A stretch of 53,824 bases of DNA from Sphaerospermopsis aphanizomenoides BCCUSP55 (GTDB lineage Bacteria > Cyanobacteriota > Cyanobacteriia > Cyanobacteriales > Nostocaceae). Numbering within the stretch: the first letter of the stretch is position 1; every line of letters starts with the position of its first letter. The position numbers and the translations under genes are program-made. Below, in pieces: positions 37,865 to 47,595 of the stretch. The stretch spans positions 1-53,824 of the forward strand of contig NZ_LUFH02000028.1 of NCBI RefSeq assembly GCF_001586785.1, given 5' to 3'. The notes below the pieces were generated by a model, which was not told the DNA's origin, made no database searches, and worked only from the letters and a program-made list of their open reading frames with translations.

Positions 37865-38698
37865 TTAAATTCCGCGATCGCGTAATTGCAAACCTAAACC
37901 CTCACGGCGACTGCGTAAGTCATAATATAAAACAGCTTTCATGGATTGCCAAAATGGCATGACAAACATTCCTCCTATCAAACTAATCAGCAGAGAAATA
38001 GTATAAACAATCCAGTAGATAGTAGAACCTTGCTCCAGTGGTATGAGGAAGAAACTTGGTAAATAATTAAATAAAAACACAATTGGCAGTGTGACAATAC
38101 CACCAACTATTACTATCCCTTGAATCCGAAAAACCGAAGCTTTCGTTAACTCCCAACTTCTATTTACACTCTCCCTACCATTAATATTTTCTTCCACAGC
38201 TAATGGTACTTCAGCTATCACCCAACGGGCATAGAACCAAGTTAATCCCAGCACTACAAAAATTACTATTAAAACAGCAACTAAAGTAGTGACGATAATC
38301 GCTCCACTACGACCTAAGATTGTACTCAATACTACTGCTAACAAACCTACTACTATACCAGCGGCAATGATTAGTCCTAGATAAACTAAAAATACATTTA
38401 TCCCTATTCGCAAATAAACTCCCCAGAATGACCATAAACGTGGATTAACATGACTTCTAGCATCTTCCACACTTTCAGGCTGGTTAATTAATTCTCCAAA
38501 AGCTAAACGGGAAATAAGTCCAGAATAGGCTGCATATTTAGCCCAGCCATAAATGGGAACTAACACCCACAAATGGGCAGTCAGAGCTAATCGCAGATAA
38601 GTTTTGAGATGAGAGCGATATAAGCGGACTGCGGCACTGACCACATTACCAATACTTAACGGCTGTAAGGGACTGGGCAAACCCCTGTTTTCATACAT
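37865..38698 (-). CDS. Polytopic membrane protein, function unknown
   Basis: A 277-residue protein with about six transmembrane segments and the cytoplasmic start LPSPLQPLSIGNVVSAAVRLY, a pattern (IGxxxxxAxxLYR) seen in membrane proteins linked to RDD/SpoIIM clusters. It has a charged loop around ESVNRSWELTKASVFRIQG, similar to the repeat motif of DUF975/glycerophosphoryl-diester-type membrane proteins. It is 4 bp upstream of the RDD gene and divergent from the SpoIIM-family gene (79 bp). Confidence 0.75.
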   Translation of the reverse strand: MYENRGLPSPLQPLSIGNVVSAAVRLYRSHLKTYLRLALTAHLWVLVPIYGWAKYAAYSGLISRLAFGELINQPESVEDARSHVNPRLWSFWGVYLRIGINVFLVYLGLIIAAGIVVGLLAVVLSTILGRSGAIIVTTLVAVLIVIFVVLGLTWFYARWVIAEVPLAVEENINGRESVNRSWELTKASVFRIQGIVIVGGIVTLPIVFLFNYLPSFFLIPLEQGSTIYWIVYTISLLISLIGGMFVMPFWQSMKAVLYYDLRSRREGLGLQLRDRGI

Positions 38699-38777
38699 AG
38701 TGGTAAATGTTCCTTGATTTACGGAGCTTGATTTGAGGCCATCTTAAGCTAAATTAAACACAGTACCCGTAAATTTT

Positions 38778-39749
38778 ATGAATATTAAACGTTGGATTGG
38801 ACGACGAGAAGAAAATTGGCAGCGTTTGGACTCTCTATTAAGGAAAGTTGAACAACAACGCTTAAAATCTTTACGAGCGAGTGAAATTAGAGAGTTAGCC
38901 AGTTTATATCGTTCCGTAGCCGCAGATTTAGCCCGTGCGCGGACCCAAGAAGTCGGTAATACTTTAATCCAAAGTTTACAATCCTTGACAACTCGTGCTT
39001 ATACACAAATTTACCAGGGTTCTCGTAAACAAGAATGGCAAGCAGTCGCAGAATTTTACCGTCGAGGATTTCCGGCTGTAGTGCAGCAAACATTTCCATA
39101 CATAGCCACTGCTACTGCTATGTTTATATTTGGTGCTTTATTAGCTTGGTGGTATGCTTGGCAAGACCCCAATTTTATTTCGCTGATAGCATCTGAAGAA
39201 TTAATTTCCCAAGTACGAGATAAAGGTCAATTATGGATGGGTTCAATTGTCGGCACTGAACCTGTAGCATCCACCAATATTATGATTAATAATATTTCCG
39301 TGTCTTTTGGTGCTGTGGCCGGGGGAATTACAGCCGGGCTGTATACAACTTATATAATGATATTTAATGGTTTATTAATTGGTGCTATTGGAACTTTAGT
39401 AGGTCAAAATAATCTCGCGTATCCGTTTTGGGCTTTTGTACTTCCTCATGGTGCGTTGGAATTACCTGCGATTTTTTTTGCAGGTGGAGCAGGACTTTTA
39501 ATAGCCAAAGCAATTTTATTGCCTGGTAAATATCGTCGTCGAGATGCAATTAAATTTTATGGTTCTTTAGCTGCACAATTAGTATTTGGTATTGTACCAA
39601 TGCTAATTATTGCTGGGATTATTGAAGGATTTTTCTCTCCTAATCCCATTGTTCCAGACCCGATTAAATATTTAGTAGGGATGGGATTATTTATTATTTT
39701 AGTTATATATTGTAGTCGCAAAAATATCAGAGTTATTCATAAAACTTAA
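38778..39749 (+). CDS. SpoIIM-family (stage II sporulation protein M-like) membrane protein
   Basis: A 323-residue protein. The N-terminal 100 residues are helical and charged (MNIKRWIGRREENWQRLDSL, then RASEIRELASLYRSVAADLARAR), the usual cytoplasmic part of COG1300. Five to six membrane helices follow, including NNISVSFGAVAGGITAGLYT and PHGALELPAIFFAGGAGLL, which are the conserved SpoIIM motifs. The name reflects homology only; cyanobacteria do not form endospores. It is divergent from the RDD pair and likely functions with it. Confidence 0.88.
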   Translation: MNIKRWIGRREENWQRLDSLLRKVEQQRLKSLRASEIRELASLYRSVAADLARARTQEVGNTLIQSLQSLTTRAYTQIYQGSRKQEWQAVAEFYRRGFPAVVQQTFPYIATATAMFIFGALLAWWYAWQDPNFISLIASEELISQVRDKGQLWMGSIVGTEPVASTNIMINNISVSFGAVAGGITAGLYTTYIMIFNGLLIGAIGTLVGQNNLAYPFWAFVLPHGALELPAIFFAGGAGLLIAKAILLPGKYRRRDAIKFYGSLAAQLVFGIVPMLIIAGIIEGFFSPNPIVPDPIKYLVGMGLFIILVIYCSRKNIRVIHKT

Positions 39750-39842
39750 AAATTGAAACAAGAGGGTTAATGCAGTAGGTAAATCTATTATAGAATATTT
39801 ATAATCTTTAAACAGCAAAAATCAGGAAATATCAAACATTAT

Positions 39843-40823
39843 ATGTTGAAAATACTCAAATACATTAGTATTTGTCTCATTAGCTCCTGTTTGCTATTTG
39901 CTTGTCATGCTTCGACACCAACAGAATTAAAACGCCCTCCCTTGAAAATACTATCTGGATATTTTGTTGGGGAGTATCCAGCCATCATTGCTCAAGAAAA
40001 AGGATTCTTCAAAGCCCAAGGCGTAGATGTGGAACTAATTCATAAACGATACATCCGATTAGAAGCAGCAAATTTCAGTGCGGGTAAGTATGATGGTGTT
40101 ATACCTTCCTTGGGAAGTTTTATCATCTTGAGTGCGACAAATCCAGATATACAAGGCGTAATGGTTGTAAATGAATCAACAGGAGCAGATGTAGTAGTCG
40201 CCCAATCAGAAATTAAAACCGTTGCTGACTTGAAAGGTAAAAAGTTGGGTGCAAATCTAGGCGGTTTTAGCGAAGTTTTCGTGACTAAGATGTTGAAAAA
40301 AGCTAACTTAACCAGCGATGATGTGAACTTGGTTAAATTAGAGGCTTCAGACATTCCTCAACGTCTAAAAAATAATGTTATTCAAGCCGGACACACTTGG
40401 GAACCCCATCTTTCTGAAGCTATCAAATCAGGGGGACATATTTTATTTACCAGCAAACAAACCCCTGGCTTGATTTTAGATCTGATTGTCTTTCGCAAAG
40501 AGATAATCCGCGATCGCCCCGAAGATGTTCGTGCATTTTTGCGAGCATGGCTGCAAGCAGTAAACTACTGGAAAGCAAATATTCAAGAAGGAAACGCTAT
40601 CATCAGCAAAGAGTTAAAAATTCCTAGCAATACAATCTATCTTGAGGAAATAAATCTAACTGATTTAGCAGAAAATCAAAAATTATTTGAATCTAGTAAC
40701 CCTAACTCCATCTACAAAACTGCCAAGATATATGCAGACTTTTTTATTCGCGCTGGAAACATAACGCGCCTTCCTGAGTTAAAAAGTTTGTTCAATTCTT
40801 CTTTCTTGAATCCTCCCTTCTAG
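39843..40823 (+). CDS. ABC-type substrate-binding lipoprotein (NMT1/SsuA-like)
   Basis: A 326-residue protein. A lipoprotein signal ends LLFAC with Cys21 as the lipidation site. The mature part has the type 2 periplasmic binding fold: LKILSGYFVGEYPAIIAQEKGFF, GVDVELI, the hinge LKGKKLGANLGG and the C-terminal RAFLRAWLQAVNYWK. The family binds sulfonates, nitrate, thiamine precursors and related small molecules; the ligand here is unknown. No permease or ATPase gene is nearby. The next gene, a Cache-HAMP-GGDEF protein, begins 9 bp after its stop, so a signalling rather than transport role is plausible. Confidence 0.88.
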   Translation: MLKILKYISICLISSCLLFACHASTPTELKRPPLKILSGYFVGEYPAIIAQEKGFFKAQGVDVELIHKRYIRLEAANFSAGKYDGVIPSLGSFIILSATNPDIQGVMVVNESTGADVVVAQSEIKTVADLKGKKLGANLGGFSEVFVTKMLKKANLTSDDVNLVKLEASDIPQRLKNNVIQAGHTWEPHLSEAIKSGGHILFTSKQTPGLILDLIVFRKEIIRDRPEDVRAFLRAWLQAVNYWKANIQEGNAIISKELKIPSNTIYLEEINLTDLAENQKLFESSNPNSIYKTAKIYADFFIRAGNITRLPELKSLFNSSFLNPPF

Positions 40824-40832
40824 TATAAAGTT

Positions 40833-42602
40833 ATGCAGCAGACTTTTTTGGGTGGAATTCGTAGTAAGTTGATCGCCTCGTTTCTAATTGTGGCTTTAAT
40901 TCCATTGCTGTTATTAGCATCTATCAACAAACAGACAACAGAAAAAGCACTTACTGACAATGCCAAACAGGCTTTATCTGTGGCAGCTAAGGAAACCGCT
41001 AATAGGATAGATGCCTTTATTGATGTCAATCTTAATGCTGTGCGCGTAGAGGCAATTTTACCAGGTTTGGCACGCTTCCTTAGCTTAACTCCACAACAAC
41101 TAAATGATAGCCCCGAAATGCAATTAGCGACAGAAACATTAAGCCGTCTGAGTCGCAAAGATATGCTCAATATTCTCTCATACTCTTTGCTCGATTTAAA
41201 CGGGAAAAATGTATTGGATACAGAGAAATCGAATATTGGCAAAGACGAATCAGCCGCAGATTATTTTCAACAACCACTGCAAACAGGCTTATCTTTTGTT
41301 TCTAGCATGAAGCGATCGCTAAAAATTCCTGATCTTGTTATTCTCTTTTTTAGTAGTCCGGTTCGCAATGCCAAGGGCGATATATTGGGCGTGTTGCGAG
41401 TTGCCTACAATGCTACTGTTGTGCAGCAGTTAGTAACTAGAGAAACTGAAAGGGCTGGGGCAAATTCTTTTGCTATTCTTTTAGATGAAAATAATATTTA
41501 TATAGCACATAGTACAGCACCAGAACTACTTTTTAAATCAATTGTACCTCTGCCTTTGGCTGTTGTAAATCAACTGCAAAAAGAAGGGCGTTTGCCTAAT
41601 GCTCCTATTAAAGAATTGGCCACTAATGAGTCAAAACTGAAGCAAGCATTAGATAAAAAAAAATCGTATTTAATTTCATCTTTGTCATCAACAGGTAATC
41701 AGGTTAATCTGATTGCCATCGCTCATTTAAAATATAAACCTTGGTCTGTGTTGTTCGCACAACCCCTTAGTGTTGCCCTAGCACCAGTAGAAAAGCAAAT
41801 TCGTGACGCAATGTTTCTCTTGGCAATTATCGCTTCAGTAGTGACAATTATCGCTTTTGCTGTTGGGCAACTGCTAACAAAGCCAATAATTTACCTTACA
41901 AATATAGTGTCCCAGTTTACCGCAGGTAATTTAGATATCCGCGCCAAAGTTGGTTCAAAAGATGAAATAGGTCAACTTGCAAGATCGTTTAACGACATGG
42001 CACTTGAATTACAAATATCTTTGGAAACTTTGGAACAACGGGTACAGGAAAGAACAACAGAATTAGTAATTGCAAATCAGAAACTAGAACAACTGGTAAA
42101 TCTCGATGGTTTGACTCAAGTGGCTAACCGTCGCTGCTTCGATGAACGACTGCAAGCAGAATGGACCCGCCTTGCACGAGAACAACAACCCCTAGCACTG
42201 ATTTTATTTGATGTTGATAAATTTAAAAATTATAACGACTATTATGGTCATCTTGGAGGCGATGATTGTCTAGTCAGAGTAGCTCAAACAGTGCAACAAA
42301 CAGTTTATCGTCCTGCTGATCTCGTAGCGCGTTATGGTGGAGAAGAATTTTCCGTACTCCTCCCCAATATTAACTTAGCGGGAGCAATTAAAGTAGCACA
42401 AAATATTCAGCAAGCAATTCACGATCTGGCAATTCCCCATGCAAAGTCTGATATCAAGAATATCGTCACCGTTAGTATGGGAATTTGCTCACTCATACCC
42501 TCTTTGGACATAAAGGCAGATATACTCATTAGTTCAGCCGATCAAGCATTGTACCATGCCAAACAACAGGGGCGCGATCGCTATTGTTACTCATCTGAAT
42601 AA
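40833..42602 (+). CDS. Diguanylate cyclase with Cache sensor and HAMP
   Basis: A 589-residue inner-membrane protein. TM1 (about 12-30) and TM2 (about 327-347) bracket a periplasmic domain of about 300 residues with dCache features (ILSYSLLDLNGKNVLDTEKSN, then LDENNIYIAHSTAPELLF). HAMP (about 350-400) and a short coil lead to the GGDEF domain. The active-site motif is GGEEF at 502-506 and the inhibitory-site RPAD lies five residues before it, so an active, product-inhibited c-di-GMP synthase is expected. It forms a two-gene unit with the upstream binding lipoprotein. Confidence 0.93.
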   Translation: MQQTFLGGIRSKLIASFLIVALIPLLLLASINKQTTEKALTDNAKQALSVAAKETANRIDAFIDVNLNAVRVEAILPGLARFLSLTPQQLNDSPEMQLATETLSRLSRKDMLNILSYSLLDLNGKNVLDTEKSNIGKDESAADYFQQPLQTGLSFVSSMKRSLKIPDLVILFFSSPVRNAKGDILGVLRVAYNATVVQQLVTRETERAGANSFAILLDENNIYIAHSTAPELLFKSIVPLPLAVVNQLQKEGRLPNAPIKELATNESKLKQALDKKKSYLISSLSSTGNQVNLIAIAHLKYKPWSVLFAQPLSVALAPVEKQIRDAMFLLAIIASVVTIIAFAVGQLLTKPIIYLTNIVSQFTAGNLDIRAKVGSKDEIGQLARSFNDMALELQISLETLEQRVQERTTELVIANQKLEQLVNLDGLTQVANRRCFDERLQAEWTRLAREQQPLALILFDVDKFKNYNDYYGHLGGDDCLVRVAQTVQQTVYRPADLVARYGGEEFSVLLPNINLAGAIKVAQNIQQAIHDLAIPHAKSDIKNIVTVSMGICSLIPSLDIKADILISSADQALYHAKQQGRDRYCYSSE

Positions 42603-42850
42603 TAGGTATATTTCCTATTTCCTATTTCCTATTCCCTGCTGTATGTGTCGAATGGCAGAAGTATTTACAACAAATTAGAGTCAAGATGAGTCTAGGGTAA
42701 GTATACATAAAGAATGTATACAATTTTAACCCAAATTTTACTAACTTTAAACTAGAAGCAAACCAGAACTATCACTACTCAATAATACCTGAGAAACGTC
42801 TTTCTTAATTAAATTTACTCATTGTTGATTTCAGTTTTAAGGATGAAATT

Positions 42851-45800
42851 ATGTTTTCTCAAACTTTGCTAATTGCAGTAAATAGTTTACAGTCTTACTA
42901 TTTACATTTAGGATTAGCTCCCATCAAAGTCACTGGTGAAGTTTTAACTCCAGTCCAAACATCATTTGTATTTTCTAGTCCTAAATTTTTACTAGCATTG
43001 CTAAGTGGCATAGTCATGGCCTTAGCATTTCAATTATTATTCACCAATCTCTCTGTAGCTGCGGGAATTTCCGCTATCGGCACTGGTGCTTATGCTGATG
43101 TTGATGATGCCGAAACATTAGGAGGAAGTATTAGGAAAATTGAAGCTAAAGTGGGGACTTGGGCAATCTTTTCTTCCAGTATTGCCTTATTCATCGCTTG
43201 TTTTTTAGCAGTTAAATTGAGCTTAATTGAAAGTGCAGTTTTAGGAGCAATTATTGGTGTAATTATTTGGTCTAGCTACTTCACCATAATTATGTGGGTA
43301 GGTTCAGGTGCGGTAGGCTCATTAATTGGTTCTTTTGTTAGCACTGTAACTTCCGGTATTCAAGGTTTGTTGGGTACAGCTACTTCTGCGATTGGTGCTA
43401 ATATTGCTCAAAGACAAACGGTAGCAACCGCTGAAGAAATTACCGCCGCAGTTCGTCGAGAATTAACTTCTGGTTTTAATGTTAATAGTATTAGAAACAC
43501 TTTGCAAAATTCTTTGACTTCTCTACCGTTGCCAAAGTTAGATGTCAAAGAAATTAGAAATCAATTTGATCAGTTGTTAAAAGATGTAGATTTGCGAGAT
43601 ATTGGCGATAGTAACTTGTTGGAAAATATCAATCGTCAAACCTTTGTGGATTTAATCAGTAGTCAGGCAGAATTTTCTCCTGAAAATGTTAATCAAATTG
43701 CTGACCAATTAGAAAGTGCTTGGAAACAAGTTATAAATCGCCAAAATACGACCGAAAAAGTGATTGATTTGCTTAAATCGGCAAGTCCAGAAGAATTAAA
43801 ATCAGAAAAATTAGGTGAAAAATTGCAACAACTGATAACGGTTGGTGGCAATGGTAAACAAACCAATGGAGTCCTAAAACAAGCTATTCAATATGGCTTA
43901 GGTGCTGCGGGAACAGCAGTGTTAGAGCGAGTTAACCTGGCTGATGTAAATGTGCAAGAAATTACCAATGAACTGAAAAAAATCGGTACTAAAGTTCAAG
44001 ATGTTGATGTCAATAAAATTATTGATCAGTTGAAACAGGTTGCTAACCAAACAACTGAACAAGCTGGTAAAATAGGTACTCAATTCGGTGATAGATTCTC
44101 AAGGCAACCTGAAAATACTATCAAGGCAGATGTAGAAGAATATATCCGCAATTCTTTTCCTTGGCATTTTAATCAACTCACGATTAAAGATGAATTTCGA
44201 GATGTTATTTATGACCCCAATGCAGACCCTAGCACTGTGCGCCGTCAGTTAGAAGAAATTAATCAAGATTATTTTGTTAACTTGCTGCAACAACGGGGTG
44301 ACATCAGCGCCGATAGAATTCAAGAAATTGCCAAACAATTAACAAATATTCGCCAAGACGTTTTCCAAATTGTTCAGCAAGGAGAAAAACAGCATAAATC
44401 CCAAAACCTACGCAGTCAAATAGAAGATTATCTGCGAAATACTAACCAAGAAGAACTAAATCCCGAAGGTATTGAGCGCAATTTTAGTACCTTACTAGAA
44501 GACCCAGAAGCTGGATTTACAGATTTACAGGAACGCTTGCGTGAATTTGACCGTAATACTTTTGTTCAACTACTTCAGCAACGTCAAGATATTAGTGAAG
44601 AGGAAGCTAACAATATTGTTGGTCAACTCGAAAGCACTCGTGATAATATTTTGAATCGCGCAAGGGAATGGCAAGAACAAGCCAGAAATAAAGCTGATGA
44701 ATTGCGCCAAAGGGTAGAAGATTATTTGCGGAATACTAATAAAGAAGAACTTAACCCTGATGCTATCAAACGGGATTTTCGAGTTTTATTAGAAGACCCG
44801 CAAGCTGGAATTAATCTTTTGCGCGATCGCTTATCCCAATTTGATAGAGATACGCTTGTTCAATTATTGAGTCAGCGTCAAGATTTAAGCGAAGAACAAA
44901 TCAATCAAGCTTTAGATGCTTTAGAAGGAGTAAGAGATAATATTCTTCAAGTACCGCAGAAAGTGGTAGACAAAGCCAAAGAACAATATGAACAAACTAC
45001 AACGGCTATTGCCGAATATCTGCGGAATACTAACTTAGAAGAATTGAATCCTGAAGGTATTCAGCGGGATTTGCAAAAATTGTTTAGTGACCCCAAACAA
45101 GGTGTTTTAGCATTGCGCGACCGACTCTCAAAAGTTGACAAAGAAACTTTAGTTAAATTGCTGTCCCAGCGTGAAGATTTGAGTGAGGAACAAGTTAACC
45201 AAATCATTAATTCTGTACAAACAGCAATCAATAACATTGTTAAAGCACCGCAACGTTTAGCACAACGCACGACTAAACAAGTGCTAGACTTTGAAGCCAA
45301 TTTAGAAAACTACCTCCGCAACACACACAAAGAAGAACTGAATCCCGAAGGAATCAAACGTGATTTACAATTGTTGCTATCTTCACCCCGTGCAGGTATT
45401 GGTAGTTTAGGCGACCGTGTTTCTAGAATTGACCGTTCAACATTAGTAGCTTTGCTTTCCCAACGTGAGGATATTTCAGAAGCAGAGGCAAACAGAATTG
45501 TAGACCAAATTGAATCTGTGCGGGATTCCATTGTGGAACAATTCGAGCAGATTCAACAAAGAGTGCGATCGCTAGTCGATAGAATTTTCGGCAGAATTCG
45601 TGACTATCTCAACTCCTTAGAACGTCCCGAACTCAATTATGAAGGCATTCAACAGGATTTTGCCAAAATATTCGATGACCCGCAAGCAGGGTTTGAAGCT
45701 TTGCGCGATCGCCTTTCTCATTTCGACCGTGATACTTTAGTTGCTATCCTCAGTTCTCGTCCAGATATTTCTGAAGAACAAGCTAATCAAATTATCAATC

Positions 45801-46027
45801 GCGTTGAATCTGCAAGAGATAGCGTATTACATCAAGCTGAACGCATTCAACAAGAAACTCAAAGAAGACTGCAAGTGATTAGAGAACAAGCAAAACAACA
45901 AGCAATTGACAGTAAAAAAGCCCTTGCTGATGCTGCTTGGTGGTTATTTAATGCCGCTGTTGTCTCCCTAGTTGCGTCAGCAGTAGCTGGAGTTTTAGCA
46001 GTCATCACTCCTAATCCTATTCTTTAA
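42851..46027 (+). CDS. Large membrane protein with about six 98-residue repeats
   Basis: A 1058-residue protein that I cannot assign to a named family. Hydrophobic helices lie at about 45-70, 97-120 and 125-160, and one at about 1026-1050 near the C-terminus. Between them six repeats begin at residues 428, 524, 622, 720, 818 and 916, a spacing of 96, 98, 98, 98 and 98. Each has the pattern (E/D)YLRNTNxEELNPEGIxRD, then DPxAGxxxLRDRLSxFDRDTL, LLSQRxDISEEQxNQI and a helical linker ending in RDxIL. A degenerate unit is around residue 230. The repeats are helical and highly charged. The organisation suggests a membrane-tethered rod. An ATG at 42851 with AAGGATG context is the likely start. Confidence 0.85.
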   Translation: MFSQTLLIAVNSLQSYYLHLGLAPIKVTGEVLTPVQTSFVFSSPKFLLALLSGIVMALAFQLLFTNLSVAAGISAIGTGAYADVDDAETLGGSIRKIEAKVGTWAIFSSSIALFIACFLAVKLSLIESAVLGAIIGVIIWSSYFTIIMWVGSGAVGSLIGSFVSTVTSGIQGLLGTATSAIGANIAQRQTVATAEEITAAVRRELTSGFNVNSIRNTLQNSLTSLPLPKLDVKEIRNQFDQLLKDVDLRDIGDSNLLENINRQTFVDLISSQAEFSPENVNQIADQLESAWKQVINRQNTTEKVIDLLKSASPEELKSEKLGEKLQQLITVGGNGKQTNGVLKQAIQYGLGAAGTAVLERVNLADVNVQEITNELKKIGTKVQDVDVNKIIDQLKQVANQTTEQAGKIGTQFGDRFSRQPENTIKADVEEYIRNSFPWHFNQLTIKDEFRDVIYDPNADPSTVRRQLEEINQDYFVNLLQQRGDISADRIQEIAKQLTNIRQDVFQIVQQGEKQHKSQNLRSQIEDYLRNTNQEELNPEGIERNFSTLLEDPEAGFTDLQERLREFDRNTFVQLLQQRQDISEEEANNIVGQLESTRDNILNRAREWQEQARNKADELRQRVEDYLRNTNKEELNPDAIKRDFRVLLEDPQAGINLLRDRLSQFDRDTLVQLLSQRQDLSEEQINQALDALEGVRDNILQVPQKVVDKAKEQYEQTTTAIAEYLRNTNLEELNPEGIQRDLQKLFSDPKQGVLALRDRLSKVDKETLVKLLSQREDLSEEQVNQIINSVQTAINNIVKAPQRLAQRTTKQVLDFEANLENYLRNTHKEELNPEGIKRDLQLLLSSPRAGIGSLGDRVSRIDRSTLVALLSQREDISEAEANRIVDQIESVRDSIVEQFEQIQQRVRSLVDRIFGRIRDYLNSLERPELNYEGIQQDFAKIFDDPQAGFEALRDRLSHFDRDTLVAILSSRPDISEEQANQIINRVESARDSVLHQAERIQQETQRRLQVIREQAKQQAIDSKKALADAAWWLFNAAVVSLVASAVAGVLAVITPNPIL

Positions 46028-46062
46028 AGGTGACAGGTGACAGGTGACAGGTGACAGGTGAC
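46028..46062. repeat. STRR array, GTGACAG heptamer, about 5 copies
   Basis: Starts directly after the stop codon of the repeat protein. Same unit as at 34763-34870. Confidence 0.95.
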
Positions 46063-46093
46063 AGGGATGATGGGGTGATGGGGAGAATAAATA

Positions 46094-46205
46094 ATTCCCT
46101 ATTCCCTATTCCCTATTCCCTATTCCCTATTCCCTATTCCCTATTCCCTATTCCCTATTCCCTATTCCCTATTCCCTATTCCCTATTCCCTATTCCCTAT
46201 TCCCT
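46094..46205. repeat. STRR array, ATTCCCT heptamer, 16 copies
   Basis: Sixteen perfect ATTCCCT units over 112 bp, ending at the stop codon region of the DUF58 gene. Single units of the same heptamer occur elsewhere (for example near 20755 and 42625). Confidence 0.97.
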
Positions 46206-47523
46206 ATAATTGATTTCTCGCTTTCAGTTGTAAATATCGTTCCACTAATTGATCAGAAATTTGATTTGCTGGTGCATCAAGAACTAAGACACCTTTTTGT
46301 TTTAATTGGGCAAAAGCAACTTGTCTTTGTGCTAATAAATCTAGAGATACTGCACGAGTATAAGCTGTGGTAACATCTTCTGTGAAAGTGTGTGCTATTT
46401 GGTCAATTTGTGGATCGCGGAGAGTGACACAAAAGGGTAAATAACGGGGCGCTAATTTGCAAAGTGCTGCTAGAAGTTCTGATGAAGCTGTGATATCCAC
46501 TAAGTCAGTAATAACTACTACTAACGCCCTGCGGGTTTGTTGTTTAACTACATGAGTTACAGCCCCGACATAATCCGATTCTAATAATACTGGTTCAATA
46601 GGTGTGAGACGATCAATTAAGTGATTGAGGTGATTTTGTCCCCGTTCGGGAGGTATCCACGTATGTATTTGGCGGTCAAATACACCTACACCCACGCGAT
46701 CGCCTCTGTGTAATCCTGCTAATGCTAAGGACAATGTGGTACTTAAACCCCAGTCAAATCGCTGCAAACCTTGGACTGTGGCTGTCATTAATCTGCCACG
46801 GTCTAGTAATATCAACAAAGTTTGCTCTTGTTCTGGTTCTAGCACTCTAACTAAAGGTCCCGTATTACCATAGGAACGTCTAGCAGTAGCTTTCCAATCG
46901 ACAAACCGCAAATCATCTCCATTGCGATAATTACGCAGTTCTGCAAATTCTGTTCCTATTCCCATTTGGCGAATTTTACGGATAGAACCAGAGGATTGCA
47001 GTGTCAGACGAATGGAGAGCGATCGCAAACCCAACAAATCAGGATAAACTTTCACCGTTGTATTGTGGGGAATTTGCCAATCATCCCATGCTAACCCCCA
47101 ACTTCCCAACTGTCGCACTTGAATATTTCCCCAAGCAAACTCTCCGCGTTGGTTTGGTCGTACAGTGTAAGTCAATTCTTGGGCGTTATTTGCAGTCAGG
47201 ATAACGCCCAGAGTTGGTGTAGAAACAGCAAACTCTGTTGGGTAATAATCACGAATTTGAATAACAGTATTTGTACTAACCGATGCTATTTTCAAAACTA
47301 TGGAATTATCGCGTCCAATAGATAAACGTGAGGGTAATTGCCGGCTAATTTTAACGCGGTATTTTCTTACTTGCAAACCGTCAACAAACATCAGTCCTAA
47401 AACAACAGCATCAAATAACAAAATCACGGCAATAGCTAAGGAAATACCCATAATCACAGATAAAATGGGAGATAGGGCTATTGCTGAACCTAATAAAAAA
47501 TAAACTCTATTTGCGGGCAGCAT
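46204..47523 (-). CDS. DUF58 domain protein
   Basis: A 439-residue protein. Two hydrophobic helices lie at the N-terminus (about 8-50). An Ig-like region follows, then the DUF58 core GTEFAELRNYRNGDDLRFVDWKATAR and a vWA-like domain (LLILLDRGRLM, RALVVVITDL). DUF58 proteins usually work with MoxR ATPases and transglutaminase-like or RDD/SpoIIM partners in envelope processes; the RDD/SpoIIM group lies 7-9 kb away. The stop codon abuts the ATTCCCT array. Function not established. Confidence 0.88.
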   Translation of the reverse strand: MLPANRVYFLLGSAIALSPILSVIMGISLAIAVILLFDAVVLGLMFVDGLQVRKYRVKISRQLPSRLSIGRDNSIVLKIASVSTNTVIQIRDYYPTEFAVSTPTLGVILTANNAQELTYTVRPNQRGEFAWGNIQVRQLGSWGLAWDDWQIPHNTTVKVYPDLLGLRSLSIRLTLQSSGSIRKIRQMGIGTEFAELRNYRNGDDLRFVDWKATARRSYGNTGPLVRVLEPEQEQTLLILLDRGRLMTATVQGLQRFDWGLSTTLSLALAGLHRGDRVGVGVFDRQIHTWIPPERGQNHLNHLIDRLTPIEPVLLESDYVGAVTHVVKQQTRRALVVVITDLVDITASSELLAALCKLAPRYLPFCVTLRDPQIDQIAHTFTEDVTTAYTRAVSLDLLAQRQVAFAQLKQKGVLVLDAPANQISDQLVERYLQLKARNQL

Positions 47524-47595
47524 AAATGTTGAATAAAATTGGCATTATCCCACCAGGTAATCAGCAAAACCACCATTTCTGGATGAGGTAACAAG

